Shown here: one piece after another, positions 1 to 12,989 of the stretch
Numbering within the stretch: position 1 is the stretch's first letter
How the letters are laid out: the number at the start of each line of letters is the position of its first letter
DNA from: Phoebastria nigripes
Lineage: Eukaryota > Chordata > Aves > Procellariiformes > Diomedeidae
Assembly (NCBI GenBank): GCA_035582835.1
Contig: JAYKAV010003151.1
Span: forward strand, 101,563 to 165,562
Length of the DNA: 64,000 nt
Direction of reading: 5' to 3'
Notes under the pieces: model-generated
Seen by the model: the letters and a program-made list of their open reading frames with translations, nothing else
Databases searched by the model: none
Told to the model about the DNA's origin: nothing
Position numbers and translations under genes: made by a program

Positions 1-2770
1 TGGCCACCTACACAACTGTGTTCAATTTAAAATACACAGTCTACATATTCAGAAGAAAGGAAATTCTTGTCATAGAACCTTTAGAAAGTAGAAGTACACA
101 GAGGGGAAAAAAAAAAAGAAGAAAAAAAATTAACACCAAATCCTTTACTTAAGACCGATTTTCTGAGAAAATGGACAAAAAGTTATTATGTCTATGACAG
201 TATGAGATGGAACATACTGTTATTATAGCCAATTCAGCAGCCTGCTTTCTCTCTCACAATGAGGCACAGGCTTGTTGTAGGTAGTTACAGTTTTCTGATC
301 TGTGTAAGGTGTTACATGGTTTTATTCTTAGCTTCCTTAGGAGATGTGGAAAATACTAGACAAAAATTTCTTGATCATCGGATACTATCAATATTAAACT
401 GCATCACTGGCGTGAGCCAAAAGCTCTATGCACTCTACTTACACTCCAATTATATCTCATTGACATTCTTTATATCTATATATTGACTTAAAAAAAAAAA
501 ACAGAAAATTATACAGGAAAAAAAAAACAACTGGGTGTGGTCACAATAAGCAAAAGACCAAGCAATAGATGTTTGGTGCCGTTTGATACATACCTGTCTT
601 GATCTTATTATTCCAAAGTGTCATAGTGGAAATGGGTCCATCCTCAGTTATGGCAGATATTAACTCTGATAAACTAGTCTTTATAATAGAGGAAAAGTGC
701 AGTGGCGTAAAGTCCTCCTACAGTTTTCAGTGTCATTATGTTATATTGCACCTAAAGCAGCACCAGCAGGAATCTTAATGAAAAATGAAAGCTGAGTGGC
801 AGCAAGACTATTAAGAAAGAAAGAAACAAGGGTCGACTCATATTATTTGCTGCTTAACAGAGTGAGGAAATGTATTTGGAGGTCTTATTTTTAAGCAACT
901 TCCAGCACTTCATGCATTATTTATGTGACTGTCCTATGTATCTTACACAGAGGTTATCTGTACTCATCAACAGACAGTATTTGCTGCTGCATGAGGGATT
1001 ATTTCCCGCATCCATAGTGGTACAATTTCAGTTGTGAGTTATGCTATTTTTTTTGTTGACCACAATGGCGCATAATGAGTTTGGACCAACATGTTGTGGC
1101 AGCATAGGGAAACTAGAATTAGTAATAATACAAATCAATAAACTTGTGTTAACTTCCAAATATCACATGATGTCTGATGGTATAACGTGTTATCAGCTTA
1201 ATGCCAGCTCGTTTCTGAGATTACAGATTGTTTATTCTAACCAAACAGGTGGATATTACAGCATTTTTGTATCCCTTCAGTAAGCAANTATTTTTAAAAA
1301 AATTCTTTAGTGGAAGCTTGTTGAAGATAAGTCTACCCTGTCTCAAACTATATTGTGACCTGTAATTATAGAGAGCTCAGCAATATAATTTTGACATAGA
1401 TCAATACTTTTAGATTCCCAGCACAACCCTTTCTTTGTCTTTGCTGATCTAAATGAAGTTTTCATGTTGAATTAGCTCAGCTAGGGTAGAATGCCTCATG
1501 TCAAGATTTAGACAAAGTGGTTGAGTTTATTCAGTGTGCAAAAATCTGAAGAATAACAGAAAAAAAATGGAGGGGAGGAAAGAGAGAGTCACTTAGACAA
1601 GTATTTAGTTGTTACCATTTATGAAATGAAGCAAAAACTCCCAGAGTTTTTAGAAAAGATTTTAAAAGCCCTATACAACACACAGTAATACTTTGTAAGA
1701 TCAAAATTTTGTAATTTTTGTAAGCAAAAATTTTGAGGTTTATGTTACCTTTTTTTCAAATAATGCTTCTGGTAAAGGTATGCAAGAAGTCCACTCTGCT
1801 CAACAGGCCTTTCTCTCTGCTGTCACTCCACTGTTCTTGGCTCCACTTTCCTGAAATATAAGGCTAGCTTTCAATAAATAACCACATAGCAAGTTTTTTA
1901 TGTAAAAACATTCCAGGAACAAAATCTCATTTTTGAAAATGCAGTGCAGTGTTGTTTAGTTTAATATTGTGTTCAATCTGTGCTGAACATAATTTTGAAG
2001 TTAGAGTAACCATCTGGGAGAAAATTCTGATCTCCTTGACTTACTTGGCTCCATAAATCGTAGCTTGGAGATGCCATTAAAAATAGAGTTTGTACTGACT
2101 GCTGTGACAAAGCTGTATCTGAGATAGCTACAAGTTCTTTATGTTCCCAGATTTGTTGTAGTAATGGCAACCACAGGGTAACTGTATGATAACATTTGGC
2201 ATATATTCCTTTGAAATTACTTCCACACACCATATGTGTGGTTAACAAATACCATATGACCCACTAAACCTAATACCGTTCTATGTCAATAAACCAGTTA
2301 CAGTTTTACATAGTGCTATCATAGCATTTGGGACCATTACCTTAAATTGCTACCTTTTTTTTTTNCTTTTTTAAAAAAATGTATTTCTTTTCAAGCAATT
2401 TGGTTTTACTATGGCTGGTCATGCTTTAAAAAGAAATGTAACTATCACATACATCGTGTGTGCATTAATATGTATACAGAAGCTATCTCTTCATTGTGAC
2501 TCCTCACATGATCGTCCTCCTTTCTTCATTTGGATTACTTTAATACTTACGTTGAACCGATTTCATCTAAGTTTACAAGGCAGGGGTATTTGAGGATAAA
2601 ATAGATCTTTCTCTTGAAAAATTAACCTGAAATAACACAGGTATGGCAAGCAACAAGGCAAATCTAAATTTGAACCATAAGGGACTGGGCTGAAACAGAA
2701 GAAATGAATTGTGACCTAGAACAATGATTTTCCTACCTTTAATTCCAGCTATCTCAAGAAAGCCCAACAA
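1..2770. other. Unique AT-rich DNA, no gene seen
   Basis: I see no recognisable gene, RNA or repeat family here. Open frames do not exceed about 90 codons and none resembles a protein I know. An A-rich run lies at about 104-130 and short T runs at about 2356-2375. The stretch could be intron or intergenic DNA; nothing in it decides between them. Confidence 0.6.
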
Positions 2771-2825
2771 TCATAGAATCATAGAATCATTAAGGTTGGA
2801 AAAGACCTCTAAGATCATTGAGTCT
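2771..2825 (-). mobile_element. CR1 LINE, extreme 3' end (tiny fragment)
   Basis: Read on the minus strand, this 55-bp piece carries the terminal CR1 sequence (ending AAGGTTGGAAAAGACCT on the plus strand) followed by two copies of the ATTCTATGA-type tail that marks CR1 3' termini in birds. CR1 is a non-LTR retrotransposon whose copies are usually cut short at the 5' end, so a fragment containing only the 3' terminus is expected. It has no coding capacity. Family assignment is firm; subfamily cannot be told from so little sequence. Confidence 0.9.
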
Positions 2826-5044
2826 CAAGGAGAACAAAAAAAAAATCATGTTGCAAATCCTTATGCTGCATGTGAGAATGTTGCAGTTAAATACTCATGA
2901 GAGAGAAGTCTAATGCATGTTTAGCATAGGTTTCTGCACTGAGCAACTCTTCTTCATAGGCAGAGTTAGGGTCTTCTGAGGTCATTACCTTCTCATCACC
3001 ATTAATTGCACATAACTTTATTTGCTACAATTCACATCTCTTTCAGAAATTACAATTATTGCAATCCCTACTCTTAAGCGAAGTGTGTAGCCTTTGAATT
3101 TCAAAAGTAACAAAGTAAAGAACTGTTATCTACGTTATACGCTGTAAAGCGTGTTGGTAAAATGAAGAGGAATGATCAGAGAACTAATCAGCAATTATTC
3201 TGCAAAATTCTTTCTTACTCTCCCTTAATATGTTTGGTTTTTTTAATATACACATTTCTTGTTACAACACCAGACTGTCAAATCATTACTAAGGGATATT
3301 TTCTAAATCTGGATTTTCAACTAGCTTCTTATCTGAGAATAGTCGCTTGATTATCTTTCATTTCATTTAGGGTCTGTGAAAGGGCCAGACTGACAGCACA
3401 GGAAATTGCAGTCTTACGTTTATCTACCAACAGGTACAGCAGCAGCAGTAGCATTATGAGCTTCCTCAAGCTCATCTCTAGAAGTCTACCGCAAAGGAAT
3501 AGTGTATCTTAAAAACTGAGAGATTTGTTCACCTTGTGTACCGTACAGCAGGTTGGCTAACTCCAGTATTTGATGTTAGTTAGAGCTAAAAAAGGTGATA
3601 GAATCTGGGCCAAGGAAGGCAATCTTAATTTCTAAGAAATCTAGTTAGTTTCTTCCAAAGATTTCTACATAGGATGAAAGCAAGAACTCTAAAATCAGAA
3701 TAGTGAAACAATAGCCAATTTTATTTCAAAATATTTTAATTAAGCTGAAAATAATTGTTTTCCACAGAGTGGTCCACCAGTTATGTTATGTCAATGACTC
3801 ATTATTTAAGAACATAGTACACAGAGCAGAATGCACTCAGGGGAACAAAGTTTCATTCCAGCCTACACTATTTTAGTTGGATTCATGGCTGCTGTTGTGG
3901 TAAGTCAGAACTGGATTCAAGTATGAGTCTGCAGAGCTGAGACCATAAACTGTTGCCTCCTAGAAAAAAACCAGAAAAATCCAAAAGAAATGCCATTTAT
4001 TGCTATCTTCACATCCAAACATGTTGTGGAGCAGGAGTTGATAGTGGCAACATCCCAAGGCCATAAAGTATCCAGGAAGCACGTCAGTGCAGGAGGAGAT
4101 AAGGCATTTGCATGGAAATCAGTCACTGAAGAACATGTGTTAAGTTGGTAAATTGTATGCATAGGAAATGGTAGTTTTGAGGACTTTTCCCAGCCCACAG
4201 AGTCTGTCCACAGACTGTGTGAACTACCCTGAGCAATGGATGGTCTATAGTTACACAGCCCTGGATCTGAAGACTAAAGGCTTGCTTTCTGATCTTTTCT
4301 GGTTTTCCAGGTTACTCAGAAGAAGAAGCATATCTAATTCAGCATATGCCATTTAGCGTGCAACAGCAGCTGTGTTAGTCACTGTTTCCGAATTAGTCTA
4401 TGACTTTTTCCCATAAAGAAAACAGGCTCTGTTCAAAAAGCTGCAACTCTTGATACAGATCCATGAGAAAAATAACATGGCCTCGTGATAGATGACAGTA
4501 TCATCTTCTACATTTTTGTAAATAACTTAACTTCATCAAAAGATGGATTGAATTAGTAAGACCCATTCTACAGAAAAAATAGTAGAGAATTTTCACTGTC
4601 CCAGAATAACTGATGGAATGGATGACACAGGATAACCCCCCACTGTAGGATCTCATCAAAAGTGTGGATAGACAGGGCCAGGTATCATCTGCATGGGAGT
4701 TTACACTGGCCTTGTAAAAAGGGAATACTAATAATCACACCATTAGAAGATCTAATTCTTAAAACAAACAAACAAAAAAACCCTCACAAACTGGTATTAA
4801 CAGGCATATTTTAATAATTAGTGTAATTAATAATGGGTTTGAGAGAGCCTGTCTTCTCCTATCTGTCCACTAGAGAACTATCCTACAAAAGAAATAAGTA
4901 AACCTCATCTTGCTAGTTACAGTTCCACATGAAAGCTAAAAACTAGCAATAGAAAACTCCAAAAGCAATGGTGATTTCTTCTTCTGTTAGCCTTGTTTAA
5001 TAATCAGAGGTTTGGATCTTTTTGATCTCATCATCTTGCTTCAG
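2826..5044. other. Unique DNA, no gene seen
   Basis: No gene, RNA or known repeat is recognised. Open frames are short (the longest about 93 codons, minus strand at 3917-4198) and unlike known proteins. The stretch ends where sequence resembling a retroviral leader begins. Confidence 0.55.
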
Positions 5045-5335
5045 AGTTTTTCATGTCCCATAACCATTGAACTACGTAGAGCGGCATGGATGCGATGCAT
5101 CTAAATAGCACTGTAGGTTCTCCTGCTTTGGCTGCATTTGGAACTCCATCAGTCCAGGGGAACTTAATAATTCTGGAGTATCTAATTCTGCCAACGCATT
5201 TACATGTAGCTGCTGAGGATCACCATGGGCAAGCAAGCCCCAGGAGCCTGCCAATTAGTAGCTAAACAGCTATAACAGACGTCATTTCAGTCTAGCACAA
5301 TCCGATCAAATCTGCCTTTATCTCGAAACCTTCAA
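5045..5335 (-). mobile_element. ERVL-like provirus leader / start of internal region (remnant)
   Basis: On the minus strand this follows directly from the primer-binding site and resembles, from memory, the untranslated leader and first internal bases of a bird ERVL-type endogenous retrovirus. It holds a short open frame (60 codons, 5072-5254) that I do not recognise as gag and that is probably a chance frame. No gag, pol or env follows: the sequence becomes unique below about 5045, so nearly the whole interior of the provirus is missing. The exact inner boundary is uncertain by some tens of bases. Confidence 0.65.
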
Positions 5336-5353
5336 GCCCCATGTTGGGCACCA
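5336..5353 (-). promoter_or_regulatory. Retroviral primer-binding site, lysine-tRNA type
   Basis: The minus strand reads TGGTGCCCAACATGGGGC, which matches the primer-binding site complementary to the 3' end of tRNA-Lys(1,2) as used by betaretroviruses, apart from two changes that both look like CpG decay. It lies 8 bases outside the LTR end, the right place and orientation for minus-strand DNA priming of a provirus transcribed on the minus strand. It proves that the adjoining repeat is the 5' LTR of an element that once had an interior, not a solo LTR. Confidence 0.8.
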
Positions 5354-5361
5354 AAAAGAAC

Positions 5362-5776
5362 AGTTGTGGTTTAACCCCATCCAGCAGCTAAGCCCCACAG
5401 AACAGCTTGCTTACTCCCCCGCAGTGGGATGGGGGATAGTCGGAGGGGTAAAAGTGCAAAAACTCATGGGTTTAGATAAAGACAGTTTAATAGGTAAAGA
5501 AAAAGCTGCATGCACAAACAAAGCAAAATAAGGGATTCATTCACTCCTTCTCATTGGCAGTCAGGTGTCTAGCTATTTCCTAGAAAGCAGGGCTTCATCA
5601 CATGTAACAGTTACTTAGGAAGACAAACTCCATAACTCTGAACGTTCTCCCTTCATTCTTCTTCCCCATAGCTTTTGTTGCTAAACACGATGCCGTATGG
5701 TACGGCATATCCCTTTGGTCAGTTGGGGTCAGCTGTCCCAGCTGTGGCTCTTCCCATCTTCTTGTGCACCCCTAGC
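5362..5776 (-). mobile_element. ERVL-like 5' LTR, truncated in U3
   Basis: The sequence is homologous over its length to the complete LTR at 46004-46597 in the same orientation. Shared landmarks include TTTAACCCCA near the outer end, the ATGGGGGA block, and TTTGGTCAGTTGGGGTCAGC in U3. The homology stops at about 5776, so the first part of U3 (plus-strand right end) is lost. The ATTAAA polyadenylation signal survives on the minus strand (5486-5491), but the TATA region has decayed. The terminal dinucleotide is AG where TG is expected. More diverged than the 46-kb copy, hence probably older. Confidence 0.88.
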
Positions 5777-8700
5777 AAGGACATAGTCTCTCCATTCTCC
5801 GTTCTGCCTTCTTGCATAAACTTAGTAGGATTTGACAGGAGAGATGAAGATGTTGCTGTTACTTTACTCCATCTAGACAAAATCAGAGATAAAATCACTG
5901 AGGTCAGCTGAATCAAAATGATATAAAAATGATAAGACAGCAGGATGGAGATGGCTAGCAAGTTCTTTTCTTGGGAGAAAGTGAAGATATCACCCTGGTA
6001 GCATACACAGAAAGAAAGGCAAAGATGTTTGTTATTTCTGCATAGGAAGAGCTAGTAAGATATCTCACATAAATCTGGCATTGTGTAATTTGTTGCCTGT
6101 ATTGGGATCTTGCCATTGCCAATTATGGATCCATAGCTTGTTTGACTACAAGGGGAGATGGTAGTTCATGGGTCTGTTCTCAGCTTTGATCAAAATTTCC
6201 TGACAGAGTTAGTGTGAAGATACAGCCAATCAGACACAAAAGTCCAGGTGTACTTCCTTTATTTCATTGAAAAGTTTTGCGAGAATTTTGTATATATAAT
6301 AGAATCCCTATACTGTGCATCTCCCACAGGCAACATACTGAAATCCATTCAAGGTCAAAAATGTCAAGGAGAACATCAAGTCATGAATTCTGTTACTCAA
6401 CACCAAGCAGAAGTTAGGGTTTGACTAGCTTAAGGAAAGTGTAACATTGCATGGTGTTTCATATTTTACCTTAACTAATTCATACTCACCTAGTGAGAAG
6501 TTTAGCACATTAATATTTTCCTACATTATGTTCAAAGTGTAAGACTATCATTTCCTCAATACTATAAAATCAGTCAGAGAAAAACTGAAATACGTGAGAA
6601 ATGTAATCGTTCTGCAGCAAATTTCATTCATTTGATTTGGAATATGCAATTTTTTTTAAAATCTATTTTAATGAATAATGTGGTAGATGTTATATTTTGC
6701 CTTCCATTGACTTGATATCTGCCAGACTAGTTTAAGACCAAATCCTGAGAGGTCCCAATTACCAATCCACAATGTGAATTTCAAAAACTTGGCACCTTTC
6801 TAGGACGTGGCCCATCAAGAATAAGCAGAAGAAAAGAAAAGTCTAGATATTTTAAGATATATAATGCAATCATACCCACTGCACATGATTAAATTATAAT
6901 CTGAGTATAAACCTCCTTAACCACATTGTAGGAAAATTGAATTTCATTCCTAATATTTTTCATCTTTTTATATACTATAAGATATGTAATAAATCTGATT
7001 GGAGTGTTTTCAGTAGTGCATATTTAGGCTGAAACACCTTGTTTTAGGAAAGATTAAACACTCTACAGAGACTTATCTGTTTTCAAAATGTTTATAGCTA
7101 GATAGTTTCTCTAAAACTAGGGATCTGTGGAGAGATAGCAGGCAGACATTGCAACAGTGTGAAGGAACCTGAAGAGAATGGCAGGGAAATTTCACTTATT
7201 CCATTTTCATTTCCACTCAGAAGTTACAACAAAATAGTATTTTCATTTTTTACACGTATCTAATGTTTAATGTGCTTTAACTATGACTGTGTCCATAGAA
7301 GGAAAACGGGTCTGTTAGTTAGCTTGGCAACTATCACTGAATTTTTCAAGAGCTTCATTCCTACCTCTTACTTTAGTTTGCAAAATGCATGGTTTTGATT
7401 GCGAATTGACCAAAACAAACTTCAAATTTACAAACTTGAAATCCATATGTCATTCCAAACTTAGGTATGAACATCTGTGCAACAAGAAACTTATTGGCCT
7501 GTATGTGATATTTAGACCAAAAGCTGTCTCTCTCATCAACTTCTATTACCATAGGTCTGAGGGTTGTTAGTCCTAAAGTGCTAGTTTGAGATTATCTCTA
7601 GCTGCATATACAGCAAAACAGCAGTTGATATTATAGCAGAACTGTGTAAATGCAGAGCTATTCTGCCAACTTATAAGAATGCAACAGAAAGCAGAATTTC
7701 CTTTTTAAATGTATCAGCNGAATTATTTTTATAGAGGTGAACATTCTTAATTTTAAAATCCTTTATTTCTAACAATATAATTCTGTTTTATCTTTACACT
7801 GAAGCATGCCTAAATATTTTTAAAGCTTTAAAGAGTGAACCCCACAGGAACAATATAATCAAAAATTGCAGCCATGCCTAGTGTAGAAGACAGCCTTTTA
7901 ATCCTACAGAGCAAGCAAGCTGGGATATGTAGTGTGGAGGAACATATAAATTTGAAAATTCAGCTATGGTTCAGGTGGACGTAGGTGCATTTATTTTGGT
8001 GATACCATCAGGCTGCAATTAACTTCAAGTAGCAAGAAAAGTCTTTGCCGGGAAAGGTTCACAGAGTTTTGTCACAAAAAGCATAATCATACTAATAAAA
8101 TAAGAAACAAATTAGTGCTACATTAATTACTTTATTACTGAGGGTTTATATTAAAATGTGATGGATACTNTCATCATCAATTATATTATTATTATCATGT
8201 GTAGTCTTACCAGCACAATGTCTCTCAGTCAAGCTGCTACTGTGTTACGTGAGACTTTTTTTAATCATTTATATTATTATTGCACACACTTTTCTGTCAT
8301 CAAAAACTCCTTGATGTAATCTGGCATGTGATCATGAAATCTCAGCAAGTTCTACAGACATCAGCCTATTTGAATATTCTTCCATGATTCTTCACATGTG
8401 ATAAAAATGGCCATGCAGNACATAACATTATTACATGACCGGGCAGGATATCAGGGACTTCTGAGTGCAGAATCTACTGAGGTTACATCTACGTTGCTAA
8501 ATAAAACCGCTACAAGCCTCCCTGATGCAAAGTCCAGCAGTGCCTCAGGAGATGGCATCTACAAGAAGACCATTCCCAGAGGGCAGTATAGACNCAACCG
8601 CACCAGCCATAGCTGCTCCTGCTCCCCTCCTGCACAGCTCTCGGTCCGTCTATCAGCACGCGCTGTATCTTCAGACAACTCTGCCACACCTCAAGGCACA

Positions 8701-11700
8701 CAACACAATCTTCAGTTCATTGCTATGCAAACATGACTTCTATAGGCTGCCAAAACCCCCTCGCATTAATTCAGCCACTTTAAACTGACAGAAATGCCCA
8801 CTGGAAATAACTGTTTTCTCGTAGGTCTACGAGAACACCACACACAGCCTTGGAGAAGACATGGGCTATGTAAAATAGCCTGACCATGCTGCCATGTCTC
8901 ATGAGAAAAGGCTGTTTTGTTAACAAGTGTAGACACACTGTAAGCATAACTCCAGCCCTCAGGACAGCCATTGCAGCTGATCAGTGTAACACATCTCAGT
9001 TCAACTAGCTGCACTAGGCACATGGGGCTGTGAATGGGATGATATGCTGCATCTCAGCACTGAGAGTGAGTGATATCCAGAAAAGCCGGTGAGGAAGGTG
9101 TTGAAAACAAATCTTAATGCTTGGTGAGTAGGATTTGACAAAACTTGTTGCATAAATTGGCATCTAGTAAATTCTCAAAAAGTCCTGCATATTTCTCTAA
9201 GAAAGGAAATCACAGGACATTNCAGTGGTGCAGAACATAGGAAAAACAATAATATTTCCAATCTGATAATTTATCATATCTTTTAGAAAAAAATCAGTAC
9301 TTCTAAGCTCCAAAAGCTAATTAAAACAACATCAATCAAAATACTTTATATATCTGTGCAATAGTGATTGAAAAAATCAGTTCCTGATCTGGGCTGTTAC
9401 TCTAAAAGCCCTGCTATTCTTTAACACTTCTCCAGATCTACATTTTTATAAGTAGCAACAAAATGTACTTAGAGTAACGACTGGACTATTCTTTTGTCTT
9501 CCATTCACTATTGTTTTTCACCATTTATATTGCACTGGATAAAATAATCACAAGTACCAAATCTAGACACATGTTTAGAAGTAAGTCTTGCTTCTTTATG
9601 TGTCTGCTAAATTCTTCTGGGTGGTACTTAGGGAAGAGCAGATGATCAGCAGATACAGAGCTGGAATAACTGGGCAACTGGCAGCATAGCAGAGCAGAAT
9701 ATTAGAGAGGTTCTGAGCTGCTGAGACAAATTTATCCATACTAAGAATTTGAGCAGTGGCATTTCTTATTACTTAAAGCCNATGAAAGGCACATTCTCAG
9801 CGACTAACAAAGCTGAAATTACAGTAGCGTAGCGAGGACCAGAAGAAGGGTATATAAGAAAACCTGAGTAGACAGCCATCCAGTCAAACCACTTAATTCT
9901 TTAAGAATAAAAATAGGAAGAGAGAGATTTTGCTACAAACACTGTAAGAAGTAATATATGTCGGGTGAACTTACTGTAGCTGCCTTTCACAGGGAGACAA
10001 ATCACACAGCTTATTGCTGCCCCTTCAGTGGACTTTGTTCGGCCTAGCATATGAGTCCTCATATTTGTATTGTTGTGCTAATGAGTACTGCCTCTTTCTT
10101 ATGTACAAGCAGATTTATAATGGCAGGGCAGCATGCCATTTCAGTAGCCTGCAAATGACTTGTGTCACAGGATGAAATTGCTGTCCTTCCATTATTGCCA
10201 CCTCCCAAACAGAATCAATAAGCTGTCTTTTCTAGTGACGGGATTCAGTGAATCAACTCATTTGTGGGTTTTAAATACTCCAGCAGGTAACACTACCCCA
10301 CATATAGAGAGAATCGTTAAGTGCTGTCTAGCCAACATGAGCATTATTCACTAGTCGGTCGCTATCGTTGTTCACATAAGCGGAGAGTGCCACTAACTGA
10401 CAGTGGAAAGCCATTAGAGTTCAATCAATTTCCTGTAAGCCTCCTTCTACTGTGTTCAATGTTCATGTGTTTAAATTTCTTTGCACAGCATGGTGCTGCA
10501 CTGCTGAATACAGACTATATGTCAGTGTCATAACTAATACCTTAGTCAGTGGTGACCTAAACATTTCACTTCTAATTCTCTGGAAATAGATTTTTTCTCC
10601 AAACCAAAATGATTATATTTGGTCCTAACCCATTTCTCCTGTTTGATAAGAAGAGTATCACAAAGACTGTTCAGTCTGTATGGATTTTCCCTCAGACCCT
10701 ACTCTATCTCTCTCCTCTTGCCTTCCGTTGACAAGCCAGCCCATTCTTTTTCTACACTACTTCGTTATTAATCAATATTCTGACTTATGGCATCTGTCAC
10801 TAAGAGTGATGCCACACAGTGGCACAGTATGGGATTTCTCAGGATTAAAGCACTTGTCTGCATATACTTGCACTTTTGTATTAATTTTGTATTAATTGCT
10901 TATTTCATAGCAAGCATAGCTCTCCCACTAAACCTCTTCATCTGGCATGTGCCAGCTGACAATGGAAAATCCACTTAAACTTGGGAGCAGGAATATGGCC
11001 TGAAATCTTCAAGTGTCAATCAGAGCCACAATATGCAATTTCTTGCACTCCTTCACGCATCTAAATTTCTGATCAAAGAACTAGTAACAACAAACACTGA
11101 CTTTTGAACTGCAGTATAATGTACAAATGTGCTAGGTAATAAATTCCTGCCCTCTTGCCTTCTGTATAGTTACTTCTCCATGCCTTGAATATCTTTCAGA
11201 TCAAGTCAGACTGAATCTATTGTCATTCTTTTCACAACTGGGCTGACCTCTTTCACACAGGACCTTCATGTGGGACACCAACTTCCTTTATAAAAAATCT
11301 TACGATAAGAAATTTGCTTCAGATCTGTTGTCAGAATACAGCTAACAATAAGACACAGTAGTTACAGAAAGAGTATTTATTAGCAAACCTCACAGAATGG
11401 CCACTGTAAACATCTTTATATTAAACTAATCTTAGGCACACTCTGGCATTAAGATATAGAACCTTTAGACCCTGGTTTTCTGCCATAAATCTCAGTTACA
11501 TCTCTAATTTAGATGNTTCACATCTGTGCAAGTGCTTCTACAGTTATGTCCATGGACTGTCTGCTAGAAAGGCTGAAGGACCAGTACTTCTCTGTTTTGT
11601 TTTGTTTCATTTTTTGTTTTGTTTTGTTTTGTTTCCAATCTCCAAAATACAGAATAGTTTGTTTCATAGTAAAGGTTTGCCCTTGTTCTGATTTTGGTAA

Positions 11701-11917
11701 AGAGGAAATACAATTTCAGTTTAAATCAGCATAAAGCAATGCTCAAAAGAACANTACTACACCCAGTTTTCACTCCACATATAAAACAATGGCTTGGAGC
11801 TGATCGTTACTTCTCAAGAATAAGACGTTGTGGGTAAGAAAACATTAGCAAAGTGCCAGTAGTGATCAAAAAAATGATCATATTGCAAGAGAAACAAAAC
11901 AGAGAATATCACTTTGT
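5777..11917. other. Unique AT-rich DNA with simple repeats, no gene seen
   Basis: No recognisable gene. A locally GC-richer patch at about 8440-8740 has overlapping open frames on both strands (up to 112 codons, interrupted by N bases) that resemble nothing I know. A (TTTTG)n-type simple repeat lies near 11592-11635. The piece immediately right of the broken LTR (5777-5960) does not match the LTR and is of unknown origin. Several single N bases occur. Confidence 0.5.
11592..11635. repeat. (TGTTT)n simple repeat
   Basis: Imperfect pentamer repeat of TGTTT/TTTTG, with one interruption (TTTCATTTTT) in the middle. It probably has no function. The open frame running through it is a by-product of the repeat. 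Confidence 0.9.
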
Positions 11918-12145
11918 CAGTATAAGTCCTTGGTTCACCCACACCTGGAAAGAGTTCAGAGAAGAACAATGGGGATAATCACAAGTGTCATGAACAGAGC
12001 AGAAAGAGCTCAGCTGTTTATCAGCCCTTCCACTGCAAAACCTCAGGACGTTAAATGAAACATAAGGATGTGATTTCTCATGTAGCAGGTAGTAGGGATA
12101 TGAAATTCATTGTCTTCAGAAACTTTTAATGCTAATGGCTCCAGT
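11918..12145 (+). mobile_element. Ancient CR1-like LINE relic (end of ORF2 region)
   Basis: The plus strand contains, in CR1 order, a segment like the LVHPHLE motif region (TTCACCCACACCTGGA), then GAGTTCAGAGAAGAACAA, which corresponds to the ERVQRR region of CR1 ORF2. Further on, ATGAAATTCATTGTC resembles the C-terminal part. Frames are broken throughout and pieces are missing, so this would be an old inactive copy. Divergence is high and the assignment rests on memory of reptile and bird CR1 sequences. Confidence 0.5.
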
Positions 12146-12886
12146 TGCCTATGTCTATGTTTTTAAAAGGGCAGAACTATCAACAATCATATTTTAGTAG
12201 CAATCTTCAAAGTTCTGGCCTACCATTTGCTCCATTCTAAAGTTAATACAGTAGCAATGATAGGAAGACNCATTTGACCATAAGATGTTGCTATGAGGCT
12301 GATAAACACCCTGCCTACAAGAAAATTGCTGAAATAATGAGTATAACTGGTGAAATAAATGTACCTAGTAATGATTTGCATAAGGAAGCAAAAGTAGCCT
12401 ACATCACCGACTACTTCAGAGCAAAACAAGGCCAATGGATTGCTATAGAAATTATAAATCACATATATGGAACTTTTAGCAGTGATAGGCTTATATAACA
12501 TGTAACCAAAATAAGCCTTTGTAATACTACATGTTCTTTCACCAAAATTAGATTTTGTGGCCATTATAATAAATGACAGCTAGACATTAGGCAGAGTTTC
12601 TACTGCTGCCAAACATCTTCCTTTTTACTGGAATCCTGTTTTGTCTTTACATTTAAAATGAAAATTAAGCTACAGAAATATCCATAGCGATGATTTTTGA
12701 AAGGTAGTACTCTAGGTCCTCTACTGAAATAGTTCATGCTATGTACACGTCTGAACCAAAATCCAGACAGCAAAGTTCTGGGCAGCTCAGCTATAGGTCA
12801 GGTATTTTCAGAATATGTCTGAATTTATTTTAAAACAGGTGTCATGAGATAGATGAAAAGGTTCAGACCACTTCTGTTCCCNGCAG

Positions 12887-12989
12887 AGAATGTGTAGGGA
12901 TGGAGCTGGTCTACAAGGCAGATGCTGGTGTAACAGTACAAGAACAAACTAGGAAGAAAACAAAAAAAGAAATAATTGAAGGGGAAAAG
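12887..12989 (+). other. Candidate internal exon (unverified)
   Basis: A pyrimidine-leaning tract ending NGCAG precedes 12887, and AAG followed by GTGAGT (a full-consensus 5' splice site) follows 12989. Between them one frame is open for 34 whole codons after a single leading base, giving a predicted exon of 103 bp ending on a codon boundary. The predicted peptide ends in a basic-acidic stretch (RKKTKKEIIEGEK). I do not recognise the protein. Splice-like signals of this quality are expected by chance a few times in 64 kb, so this is a lead and not a gene call. Confidence 0.18.
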
